Assembly (NCBI GenBank): GCA_027924585.1
Contig: BSBM01000307.1
Location: forward strand, 10,252,001-10,316,000
Direction: 5' to 3'
DNA from: Larix kaempferi
Lineage: Eukaryota > Streptophyta > Pinopsida > Pinales > Pinaceae
DNA: 64,000 nt
Positions 10,181 through 20,460 of the stretch are shown here, piece by piece. Each line of letters begins with the position of its first letter. Position 1 is the first letter of the stretch. The notes under the pieces are model-generated. The model did no database searches. It had not been told where the DNA came from and saw only the letters and a list, made by a program, of their open reading frames with translations. Made by a program: the position numbers and the translations under genes.

Positions 10181-11764
10181 TGATCCATCCTGCAAAAATA
10201 GCAAAACTGTGTTCCTATCCTCCTGTTGCCTGTATTTTTCTTCCTCTTGGACCGAGGTCGAAGGATTGGCAAAGTCGATCGCAGCTGCAGCTAAGGTCTC
10301 CAGGTTCGATTGTACCATGGCCTGGGGACTCTGAGCTTCTCCCTTACCTTCCAAAACTTCAACCTTCCTCCTCAATCTGATGTTTTCTTTGATAAGCCTA
10401 ATGTTTCTGCCCCTCATCTTGCCATGTTTCTTGGTCAATCCATGAAAAGATACGTAAAGCTCGTTATACCTCTCTGTCAGCCTTTCATTCTTCTCTTTAA
10501 TGACCCTCTGGAGTAACTCGCGTTCATAAGCCTGCTGGAGGAGCCGGTTGATTCTCTGTGAAGCTGAAATCTTTGCATTTTGGATTGGTCTGTCAGCCAC
10601 CTGCTGACTTTGTTCCTCCACGGGTGTAGGGGAGGATAAATTCACACAGCCAAAGCCTTGCTCTTCCACAGAGGTAAATGGAGGCAACTTTACATAATCA
10701 TTCTCCTGCTCCATCAGGGCTGGGGCTGCTTCCTGGGGTCCCTGTTTTGTTTCCACCTCCTCAAATTCTGCTCCAGCTCCCTGCAACTCCTCCTCCTCTT
10801 CAGAATCAGTGTAGGGGAGGTTTAAAAGATTTGTACTTCTCGAGGGAGTCTCCTCTGAAACCACCCCCTCATCCTTAGCCTTGTCATCAAATGCCAGCTT
10901 CCTTTTGGTTTTCTTCGCCAGTGGAGCTGAGGAAAGGGGTTTGACTGAATTTGGGGGAAGAGCCCTCCTTCTTCATTTTCCACTTCTGGGGTTTGAGGAT
11001 TTCTTTCCATCTTCTGGTTGTAATTCTATTTCGAGCCCACTCCAGAAGAGAAAGAAGGTCCATTTCATGCCTTTCCTCTGCAATAAATCAGAGACTAAGA
11101 GTTTAATTAGACCATGGTGGAACAACCTCCCTGCAATTTTGGAGGGCTGAGCCTTCACTTGATGCGCCATTTTGGTGAGGCTCTTGTGGAGGTAGAAAGG
11201 GAGGTTCAAAGGGCTCTTTCCCGTGAAATGGTCCAGTAGTCTAAAATGATAAATGAGCACCCTGTTATACCTGCCCTGACGGGTTATATAGACCAGGATA
11301 GACTTTAAAAGAAGTTGTCAATTCTCCTCCAGGTATGCCATAGGGATGTCCTTTTTCCAAAACAGGTTCCTATGCTACGATTTTACGTATGATCGAAACT
11401 TGAAATCCTTCTTGGCGGTGGTCTTGAACCAGCTCTCCCCGGGCGTTGGGCATTCTGTCACCTGGGCTATGAGGGCCTCGTCCACCCTGAACTCTTCCTT
11501 GCCTATTACTGCCTTTTCTCCATCATATGTGAGTGCAAAATCTTCGGCCACCTGTTGATGAGAGCCCTGAAGCTTTTTGCAGAAATTATAGCAGCCGACG
11601 TTGTTGAGAAACTGACATACCTCGGGGTGTGCCTCTAGGTAACAGATGTCGCTCAATTCTTTCTTAGGACCGCCCCACCTCCTTTCAGCATCGGTAACCT
11701 GCTTGTTGGTGCTACTGTTCAAACCTGGACTGAGGGAGCGACGGGAAACGGGAGGAAAATGGGC
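10067..11764 (-). pseudogene. LTR-encoded ORF of element A, copy in 5' LTR
   Basis: A single minus-strand frame runs from 11764 to the stop at 10067 (about 565 codons) with only three internal stops (11375-11377, 11318-11320, 10973-10975). Each is a sense codon in the other LTR. Regions in order: an N-terminal globular part with FRVDEALIAQVTECPTP and LLDHFTGKSPLNLPFYL; a basic linker; acidic EEEEEL; and a long coiled coil (INRLLQQAYERELLQRVIKE ... RLRRKVEVLEGKG). No ATG is obvious at the 5' end, so the start or an upstream exon is unknown. It lies wholly in U3, upstream of the TATA box, so in a genomic transcript it would be carried in the 3' LTR. Function unknown. Confidence 0.75.
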
Positions 11765-12008
11765 TCAATTGATGCAGAGAGGGCGAAAACAAGAAGGTGG
11801 TGTGGCCTTTTAGGAGCTGACTCCGAGGGTATGAAAAGGTGGGCAATCATGAGGGTGAAAAGATGATTACGGAGACACGGTTGGACCAGTGGAACGAAAT
11901 TTGAGAAAAGCTATTATGTGGATGGGAAATGAAATTCGACTGGTCAGAGTTAAGGCGGTGGCGTCCGGCCTTCCCTCGGGGTATAGCAGGCTTTCGCTGA
12001 AATGACCC

Positions 12009-12560
12009 TTTTGGCGACTAAACCATGATGAGTTCCCTGAATCATGACCCTGAACCCCGATTTGACGTGTCCGTCGATTGACGTAACTTCCCTTTCGGCG
12101 GCCGATAACCCACCTTCAAAACTGCTGTGCCACTGGAAAACAATTTTCGCCACTACCTTTTTGCTTTCGGTGGTTGAAGCTAATCCATCCCCCTTGATGG
12201 TGAGCTGCGGAAAGTATGTCTTGTTTCGGTGTCTAATGAACACCATTGTGTTTTCCCAAACCCCCGAAATGGATTCGTGAATTGCGGGCATAACTTTGCC
12301 TTTCGGGAGCTATGGAAGATTTCGAACCTGCCCCTCGAGCTGCGGAAAGCACCTAATATTTCGGTGGCTAATGAACATCGTCATGTTCTCCCAAGCCACC
12401 GAAAACTTCCCCTCCGCTTTATGCTGTAACTTTTCCCTTTCGGTGGTTGGGACGTTCTATTTATCACACCGTAAGCTCCCGAAAACCGAGCTTTCGGTAG
12501 CTAATGAGCCAATACCAGGCCCACCTAAGCCATCGAAATCCGAAACTTTGCCTTCGGAAG
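12009..12560. repeat. TTTCGGTGGCT hairpin array in 5' LTR of A
   Basis: This is the counterpart of 1771-2330. A clear pair is TTTCGGTGGCTAATG near 12360 and CCAAGCCACCGAAAAC near 12395, forming an 11-bp stem with about a 25-base loop. It occupies the start of U3. Confidence 0.75.
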
Positions 12561-12709
12561 GAGAGCCGGCGTAGAAGTATCAATTCAGACTTCGTTACCT
12601 TCTTAAATCTAACGGACTAGAAATCAGACACGTACAGACAAGACTCAAAACTAAAGACCTCCTATCTTCTAGATGACATGACAAGTCTACGTTTATTTAG
12701 GAGATAACA

Positions 12710-13684
12710 AGATGGAAACATTATTTGACTCAAAGGCCATAGAGTCGACATGTGTCATTAGTTCTTTCGGTCTTCAGATGAAAACTAAATCCATCGAATA
12801 AATGATGATTTCTCAACCAACGGTTTTTGTTCCCGAGGTTCGTTGGTTGTACTTCCAAACATAGTGTAAAGACCGACATTTAGCCGTCAAAAAATGAATC
12901 CAAATTTTCTACTGGCCAAAAACATTAAAATTACTAATATCATGTTTCTTTCCATTCCATTTTTCTTCAGGATTAACCTATAAAACTGCTTTGGTAGGGA
13001 TTCTATTCAAGGTATAGCTAGCAGAAGAAAAAGATTCAACCCAAAAACTTTTATGTGATCCTTTAGAATAAAGCATACATCTAGTCATTTCAGCCAAAGC
13101 TTCTATTCTTTCTTTCGGCTACCCATTTTGTTGAGGTGTATAAGGAACAATATTTTGATGTTGAATACCATGCTTAGATAAATATGCATTAAATTATTTA
13201 TTAATGAATTTCCCCCATTTATCAATTCTCAAAGTCTTAATACTTTTACCATATTCTTTCTCAACCATGGATTTAAATTCTTGAAAAATACTGAAGGTTT
13301 CACTTTTATGCTTCAAAAAACAAACCGAAGATTTATGACTATAATCATCAATAAAAGTAAGAAAATAGATTGCATGAGATAAAACAGTTTCAAGAGGGCC
13401 ATAAATATCACTATGAATTAGTTGCAATTGTTCAATAGCACGCCAATATTTACCTTTATCAAACATTTCCTTGTGATGTTTACCAAGTACACAACCTTCA
13501 CAAACACCTTTAGTAGAATAAATTGGCGGTAAGCCATGCACCATTTTAGACAACATTTGCATTTTACCATAATTCAAGTGACCTAATCTTGCATGCCATA
13601 ATTTACTTAGTTCAGCAGTGTGAGCAATATAGGAATTAAAGGGTTGATTTTTGCTTGAATTAAAACCAGTAAACTTATATAATT
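12710..13684 (-). pseudogene. GAG-pre-integrase and integrase of copia element D
   Basis: The minus strand shows the GAG-pre-integrase motif LWHARLGHLNYGKM, the zinc-finger remnant CEGCVLGKHH, then the integrase core: first Asp in LIHSDIYGPLE, FIDDYSHK, second Asp in TLRIDKWGKF, and VPYTPQQNG followed by a stop where the V-A-E motif should begin. GKKHDISNFNVFG near 12900 is the segment after the core. Several stops and missense changes are present. The sequence continues into the A insertion at 12709. Confidence 0.88.
13680..13684. repeat. Decayed target duplication of B cluster, left (TAATT)
   Basis: This lies between the copia frame and LTR L1. The right copy at 37603-37607 is CAATC. The two differ by two transitions, and removing the insertion with one copy restores the copia reading frame exactly. 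Confidence 0.55.
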
Positions 13685-15736
13685 TGTAATGTACCAAAAC
13701 CAACTTTAGGCACAATAACTCAAAGCCTCTTGAAAACTTAGACACAAAGAGGATGGGCAAGTGACAAAAATGACTAGTTTGGATAGAATTCAAAGATTGA
13801 GCCCCAGACACCTCTAGACCCTCCCAAAATTCTCCCAAGATGGAATTTAGGACCTGCTAGAGCTCAAGGGCACTCTACAGCAGCCTAAACAAACTCCCAA
13901 CTTCAACAACTGCACATTCTATGGGTGCATCACGCTTGGGTATACTCCTTTGGCTAAAACAAAGGCTTCAAGGAAATTGCCCCGGGACTTCTGTGGAAAC
14001 CCAATGAATTCTGGTGTAGATCTAGAAGTGGATATCTTGCAACTAACCCCAACCAACTATAACAACCCTAATATTTTCAATTAGATTCAACTAGACTCAA
14101 TTTGGAAGATAGGATATTAAGACTAGTTTTTGGACTGCTCAACTAAGAGACTTCCAAGTCGATTAGAATGGCCTCTAAGGGTCACAAATTTTAGAAGAAG
14201 GGATTGATATGGGCTCTCCTAAGTATTACAAACCTGGAGAAACTCACTGAATGTAATTTGGATATGCAGAAGACAGTTTATTGCAAAAATATTGGAGACT
14301 AGCTAAATCTAGCATCAAACGAGCATAGGTGAAGTATTCATTAAAAATAAGAGATAGTATTTGCATAATGGAAGGAAATTGATTATACTAATTTGTATAG
14401 GAGGTATTTTACATCAGAGGGCTTTCAGTACATCAGAAAAAATCCATGGAATCACCACCCACAATCCATATCATAGGCAATACAAATACGACAGAAATAC
14501 ACTAATTAATGGAGTCTTCTTGTACATTTTCAAACCAAGATCTTGGTTTTGATCATATGATTGTTCCCTTGACCTGAAAATGGACTTGTACAAGTTGAAT
14601 GGCGATCCCACTGAGAAAATCACACCAAGAGGTGTGCCCTCCTTACACAAAAATAACCAGAAACATTGGGAAACACATGAAATGAATGATCTCTACATTA
14701 CCAAACTTGAGTTTCTTGATGGATTTCGACCCAAACCACTGATATGGAAATATGGATGCACCCACCACCTAATAAAATGAATATTCACCCAATATGGATG
14801 GCCAAGAAACTTCCAATCATCACTTCATAGGTTCCCCATCTTCTTCCAATACACTTAAAAATTGAAATAAGGAAAGGAAAACTCTGCAAATTGAACCCAA
14901 CTGCAACTGGAACCACTAGAACATTGTCACACCAACTTGAAACTTTGAAATACATCTGCATAAATAATATTTTTCTGCATTTAATCTCTATTAAAAGGAT
15001 TGGATGTCCTTCTCCTCAATCACCAATTGGAATGCTATCAAACACTCCAACTAGTTCTGGTCACAGAGGGGCACATCTCCCTACTGTTGCGAGGGGCACA
15101 TCACCCAAGCAAAGAAAAGATCAGATCTCTTCAAGATGAATAATAAAAAATGGAAAAATATATGAATGGGTGTGTTCAACCTTTTTTTATTCAACTATGT
15201 TAGCTTTTTTTCCACCCTTTTGGATTTTCCATTAAGGAAATTCGAACCATAGGTGCATTGGATGTTTCTTTGGAAAAATGCTTTTTCCTTGGACCTGCTT
15301 TCCTTCATGAATTGGCCATCCTTAGATAAAATTATCCTCTATAGATTTCCTAAGGCTTTTATCTTGCTTTCCTGCTTTTTCCAATCTTCCTTGAGCCTTA
15401 TCTCTCAAAATCAGGAAACTCCTATCTTCGTTGCTTTTCTGCTACTTTTCCTACTTTTGGATGCTTTCTGTCCAGTTTTTTTTAGGAGACAACTCATATT
15501 CCTTATCCTCATCTTATGTGACCTCTTGGGCCACCTAATCCATGGAAAAATCATAAATAAATATTAGACTTATTAAAAAAAACAATTTTAGGTCCACCAT
15601 AAATTATTTATTTACATAAGGAAAATTTAATCAAAATTAACCCCCCTTAGTAATTTATTTAATTATTTTCCACTAGGACCCATGGAGGTTGAATGGGTAG
15701 TGGTGAACCATGGTGCTATCAAAATGGGACATTATA
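13685..15736 (-). repeat. LTR L1 of B cluster (3' LTR), 2052 bp
   Basis: It begins TGTAATGTACC and ends GGACATTATA (CATTACA in L3). It is collinear with L2 (18058-19545 and 34998-35067) and more distantly with L3. A PPT follows at 15737. The sampled first 160 bp differ from L2 at roughly one site in ten, so it is older than element C. Confidence 0.88.
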
Positions 15737-15758
15737 GTCCTCCCCACCCAAAATTGCC
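15737..15758 (-). other. Polypurine tract of B internal region
   Basis: The minus strand reads TTTTGGGTGGGGAGGAC directly before the LTR L1 start, which fixes L1 as the 3' LTR on the minus strand. Confidence 0.7.
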
Positions 15759-16579
15759 TCTCCTCAAGCAATTGTAATTCAGGATCTCATTCGAAAAGAT
15801 GCTCAGTTGTTTTGCCCAGTGGTCTACCAGGAGGAAGGTTCCCAAAAACCTTCTCATGCCACCTTCTTCCACCTCACCCAATGTAAACACCAAGAGTCTT
15901 ATGAAGACTCCCGAATCACCAATCAAGAAAATAGTGTTCCCATCCATCATAAGAGTTTCTATGTAGGAAACCAAACCAATGCTCCTCATGGATAGACTGC
16001 TGGAAATCAAGGCTAGCTTGTCCTCCAGGATCCCATTGTTCATGCTGTGATCTTCTCAATGTTTCAGTCACCGAGAGCAACTTGTCACTCCATAGGATAC
16101 CAGGATCCCATGGCCATATTGGAAGTCCATCACTTCCAATCCTTTTGAAAATATCTGCCATTGGATCCAACAATGCTTGGATCTCTTCTTGTGCTAGTTG
16201 ACTGCTTGATTGCTTGGCTGCATCCAACATTTTATCAATTATGCAAGATGATGGTAGTTCCCATCCTTCCATATAATGCACACCCAATCCTTGGATGCAT
16301 GTGTACTAAAAGTATCCAAGGTTTGCAATTCATACCCTTGTTTCTGCTCACATGGTGAGACAATGTTAATTAAACCAAAAAAAAATCATCATAGAAGCAA
16401 AAAGAATCCTTACCAATGTGAGCAAGTCTTGCGCACCCTTGCGTTTCCATTGTTTATATGTATCTATCCACCCAATCCATGAATGAATAAATAATTTGGC
16501 TTGCTGGTCCATATGTAATGTGATCATCCACCTCACTTAGAGTGAATTTCTCCACCCTTAAGGGCAGCTCATGATCCTT
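15759..16579 (-). other. 3' half of B internal region, remnant reading frames only
   Basis: Short open pieces (for example 15916-16287, with DKMLDAAKQSSSQLAQEEIQ, and 15732-16043) suggest a decayed coding region. No gag, protease, RT or integrase motif is visible in any frame I read. I recognise no family. Confidence 0.4.
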
Positions 16580-18030
16580 CTACATCAAATCCAATGCTTG
16601 TACAACATCCCCCATGATAGTGCTCTCCTCGAACACTTGCAATTCTGATTTTTCCTCGTGTCCAAGCCTCACATGAGGATCCTCCATCAAAAAATGTGTG
16701 TTACGAGCCATGTATGCTTGATTGGTAGTGGTGCAAGAGGAAGGATGTGATTCTCCCAACTCCATGCGTAGCTGCTCAACCTCCTTGGCCTTGTCTTCTG
16801 CATGCTTGAGTGCAAGATCCTGATCCATGAATAGTTGCAAGTAGGTTGATTTTCTCTCTTCCAATGCTTCTTTTACGATGCACAATTGGACACTAGTGAC
16901 ACCTTCAATAGTGCCTCTTCGCCTTTCCTCCAACTAAGTCCTCCACATAAGTTCTTCAATAAGTTTGTGTGCACCATCCGATCTAACCAACACTTGCAAC
17001 ATCTTCTCTTCAGTGACTAAAAGTTGGCTCTCTAAGTCACACACTGGTACATCACATGGGAAGTCATGCAACTCATGTGAGCTCATATCTATTGCTTCGT
17101 CCCTTTCATTTTTTTTCTCCATTGGCATGGAACTATATTTAACACTTACATTTCGAATATCATAATCAAAATATTCTACCTCTATATCATTTACATTTGA
17201 AATGGATGCTTCCTCATGGTCACACAAAGGAGTATGTCTACTATACAAATTAGAAATGTTATCATACCTTTGAGATTCAAATTCATCATCTCCATGAAGT
17301 CGATTCATGCAAGCATGCTCCTCCACTATGTGGTCCACAAGAGGACTCAAATATGCCACCAATTATTCGCGCCTCTGCTCCATATTCTCAGGTGACTGGG
17401 AAGAGACTAGAATTTCAGCCTCATTCTCCTCTTGGATTTCACAAGAAAGATGATTTGTATTTTCTTCAAGTGAATTGATGTATATTTATCCATAGTAGCC
17501 TTAGGATCGAGATCCTTGGAATCTATCCTTGAATAATATCCAAAACATTTCTTCATGGTTGAAACAATGGCATCCAATGAAGCTTCACTTCCAATTCCCT
17601 TTTTCTTCTTCTTTGCTTGGAATAGTAGAACAAATTACTTCCTTCCTCTATGGTCTACTGTTCTTTAGCGAATCCTCGTATACATTCTTAGTCTCAAATC
17701 CAAACCTGCAATAAAAATAATCTTTGAAAGGAATAGATTTACAAACCTCTTCCCCCAAGGCAAGATACTCCTGATAGTGGTGGGGCAAGTTTTCACTTGC
17801 TACTATCATATTTGATAAATCCTTCTTAGGATTGGACAATGGTGGTTTGGTCCTGCTATCTTCACTATACATTTGCTCACAAAAGTAACCATCATCATCT
17901 TAGGGTAGGCCTCCATTAATATAGATGATCTCTTCTTCCTCATCCCAATCAGAATCTTCTTCATTGAACAACAACATGGCTACAATTCTTCTTTCAATTG
18001 AATAATGGAGCTTGGTCTTGTTGCTCATAG
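16580..18030 (-). pseudogene. Orphan ORF of B-type element, not gag or pol
   Basis: An ATG lies just inside the PBS, and the frame runs MSNKTKLHYSIERRIVAM, an acidic patch (EEDSDWDEEEEI), then SMCKxY-free soluble sequence including LPHHYQEYLALGEEV. Stops and at least one frameshift (near 17400) interrupt it. The second half (17362-16580, one TAG at 16934-16936) contains Glu/Lys-rich helical sequence (EERKSTYLQLF ... LKHAEDKAKEVEQLRMEL). There is no zinc knuckle, DSGA, YLDD or DDE motif. The element is thus non-autonomous (LARD-like) or carries an unknown cargo protein. Confidence 0.5.
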
Positions 18031-18044
18031 GTGCAAAGTACCAT

Positions 18045-18056
18045 GCTCTAATACCA
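18045..18056 (-). other. Primer binding site of B element, initiator tRNA-Met type
   Basis: The minus strand reads TGGTATTAGAGC one base inside LTR L2. The plant initiator tRNA-Met primer site is TGGTATCAGAGC. Confidence 0.8.
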
Positions 18057-18057
18057 T

Positions 18058-19545
18058 TGTAATGTACCCGTGACCAACTTTTGGCACACTAACTCAAAGA
18101 CTCTTGAAAACCCAGACACATAGAGGATGGGTTAGTGACAAAACTGACTAGTTTGGCTAGAATTCAAATATTGAGCCTCAGACACCTCTAGACCCTCCCA
18201 AAATTCTCCCAAGATAGACTTTAGGACCTTCTGTATCTCAAGGACATTCTATAGTTTCCTAAACAGACTCCCAACTTCTACAGCTGCACATTCTTTGGGT
18301 GCATCATGCCTAGGTAGACTCCTTTGACTAAACCAAAGGCTTCAAGGTGATTGCCCCAAGACTTCTGTGGAAACCCAATGGCTTCTAGTGTAGATATATA
18401 AGTGGTTGGATTGAAACTAACCCCAACCAGCTATAACAACCTTGATATTTGCAATTATATTCAACTGGACTCGGTTTAGAAGATAGGAGATTAAGACTAG
18501 TTTTTGGACTGCTCAACTGAGAGACTTCCAAGTCGATTTGAATGGCCTCTAAGGCTCATGAATTTCAGAAGAGGGGCTTGATATGGGTTTTTATAAGTCG
18601 TACCAACCTACAAAAACTCAGTGAATTTAATTTGGATATGCAGAAGATAGTTTATTGCAAAAATATTGGAGACTAGCTAAATCTAGCATCAAACGAGCAT
18701 AGGTGAAGTATTCGTTAAATATAAGAGATAGTATTTGCATAATGGAAGGAAAATAATTCTACTAATTTGTAGAGGAGGTATTTTACATCAATGGTATTTC
18801 AGTACAACATCAAACATCCATGGAATCACCATCCACCATCCATAACATAGATAATACAAATACGACAGAAATGCACTAACTACTAGAGTCTTCTTGTACA
18901 ATTTCGAACCAAGATATTGGTTTTGATCATATGGATGCACCCTTGATCTAAAAATGGACTTGTACAACTTTAATGGCAATATCATTGAGAAACTGACACC
19001 AAGAGGTGTGCCCTCCTTACACAGAAATCACCAGAAACACTGGGAAACACATGAAATGAATGATCTATGCATTACTTGAGTTTCATAATGGATTTCGACC
19101 CAAACCACTAATTTGGAACTATGGTTGCACCCACCACCTAATAAAATGAATATTCATCCAATATGGATGGCCAAGAAACTCCCAATCACTTCACAGGTGT
19201 GCCATCTTCTTCCAATACACTTAGAAATTGAAACTAGGAAATGAAAACTATGCAAATTGAACCCAGGTGCAATTGGAAACACTGGAACACTGTCACACCA
19301 ACTTGAAAATCTGAAATAAACCTGCATAAATAATATTTTTTGCATTTAATCTCTATGAAAAGGATTGGATGTCCTTCTCCTTAATCACCAATTGGAATGC
19401 TAGCAAACACTCCAACTAATTCTGGTCACAGAGGGGCACATCTCCCTACTGTTGCAAGGCGCACATCACCCAAGCAAAGAAAAGCTCAGATCTCTTCAAG
19501 ATGAATAATAAAAAATGGAAAAAGATATGAATGGGTGTGTTCAAC
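18058..19545 (-). repeat. LTR L2 of B cluster, first part, interrupted by element C
   Basis: It starts TGTAATGTACC next to the PBS and follows L1 through GAATGGGTGTGTTCAAC. There element C starts; L2 resumes at 34993 with TCAACCTTCTTTTATT. Confidence 0.9.
19541..19545. repeat. Target site duplication of element C, left (TCAAC)
   Basis: TCAAC here and at 34993-34997 flank element C perfectly. L1 and L3 show the uninterrupted sequence TTCAACCTT at the same place. Confidence 0.95.
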
Positions 19546-20445
19546 TGTTTATCGGACAATCCACTCGAGTGGACGCGAGTCGGATCTCCCTAGCTCAATG
19601 CAAGTCTACAACAAATAAGACAGGCTACAAATGCATTTCCTAGATCTACTTAAGGATCGAGTACTAGATGCCTTACCTTTCACTTTGCTATCCTTTCTCC
19701 TGAATGCTGCTCCACGTCTCACGGTCGTCAGATCCAAGCTGCAAGACCTATCAAGACAAGAAACAAGAGAAACAAGTAAAGGGCATCTATACAATAAGAG
19801 ATCTAAGTGAATAGTTAAGCAGGTAAACTACTCAATATCATTACACACATGAACAATATTGGTGGAAAGCATTTGTATTACTGTAAAAATAGGGAAGTAC
19901 ATAGCAGAGACATAGAACTACAACCGAGACTTAACACTGTAGCCCTTGTCCAACAAAGCCATTTGCCATTTCCTCCAAAGGAAGCTTGAGTCTCTCAAGG
20001 ATGAGTAAGGATCTCTCAAGAGTGATTTCACCAGCATGTAGACACCATAGACTTCCTCCTTTTGGAGAGGGGTAGAGCTTCTCTTATATAGGACTAAGTG
20101 GGTAGGGTATGGATAGGATAGGTTGAGATATGGTAGGAGAGAGATAGGGGATCCTCCCAAGGTATTAGAAATCGAGTACCAACTCCCTTAGAGGTCAGGG
20201 ATAGGGCCCCAAGTCAGCAAGTTTTGAGAACAACCTCGAAGAATCTATTTTTGCCCATTAACTGACTTCGTCACACCCTACAATGAAGCAAGCTGCGATG
20301 TCGCATGTTGCATGAGTGCAACCTGCGACGACCTCTCAAAACCTGGTACAGCTGGGTACAAATCCTCCCAGGTTAATTACTCAGTCAACATATCTTCAGG
20401 GGTGTATACACTGAATCTCATGATGGGTAGATTTTAGGTGTAACA
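19546..20445 (-). repeat. 3' LTR of element C
   Basis: 900 bp, TGTTTATC...GTGTAACA, aligned without gaps to 34093-34992. A TATA box (minus TATATAAG) is at 20093-20100. Confidence 0.95.
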
Positions 20446-20460
20446 GAATGCCCCCCAAAG
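20446..20460 (-). other. Polypurine tract of element C
   Basis: The minus strand reads CTTTGGGGGGCATTC immediately before the 3' LTR. Confidence 0.8.

Larger units (their letters stand above)
1..12709 (-). mobile_element. Element A: Tat/Athila-type Ty3 LTR retrotransposon with giant LTRs, partial
   Basis: The region 1-2471 is nearly identical in the same orientation to about 10239-12709, and a gag-pol coding region on the minus strand lies between, so these are the two LTRs. The 5' LTR is complete (9050-12709, 3660 bp, TGTTATC...GATAACA); the 3' LTR loses about 1.2 kb at the window start. The order read on the minus strand is LTR, tRNA-Asp-like PBS, gag, protease, second RNase H, RT, native RNase H, integrase, PPT, LTR. 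A full element would be roughly 13.9 kb. The DLGAS protease motif, the PBS and the double RNase H place it in the OTA (Ogre/Tat/Athila) group. Many nonsense codons and frameshifts show it is dead. It interrupts copia element D; the 5-bp target copy on the right should be AGATG at 12710-12714, its partner being outside the window. Confidence 0.93.
9050..12709 (-). repeat. 5' LTR of element A, 3660 bp
   Basis: On the plus strand it begins TGTTATCAC next to the PBS and ends GATAACA at 12709, where similarity to the 3' LTR also stops. U3 (minus-strand 5' part) carries the hairpin array and the LTR-encoded ORF. A TATA box lies at 9549-9556, giving a U3 of about 3.1 kb and R/U5 of about 0.5 kb. Confidence 0.93.

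Noticed and set aside
13194-13838. Treating the 214-codon minus-strand frame as one gene
   Set aside because: Its first part is LTR L1 sequence; only 13194-13684 is copia integrase.
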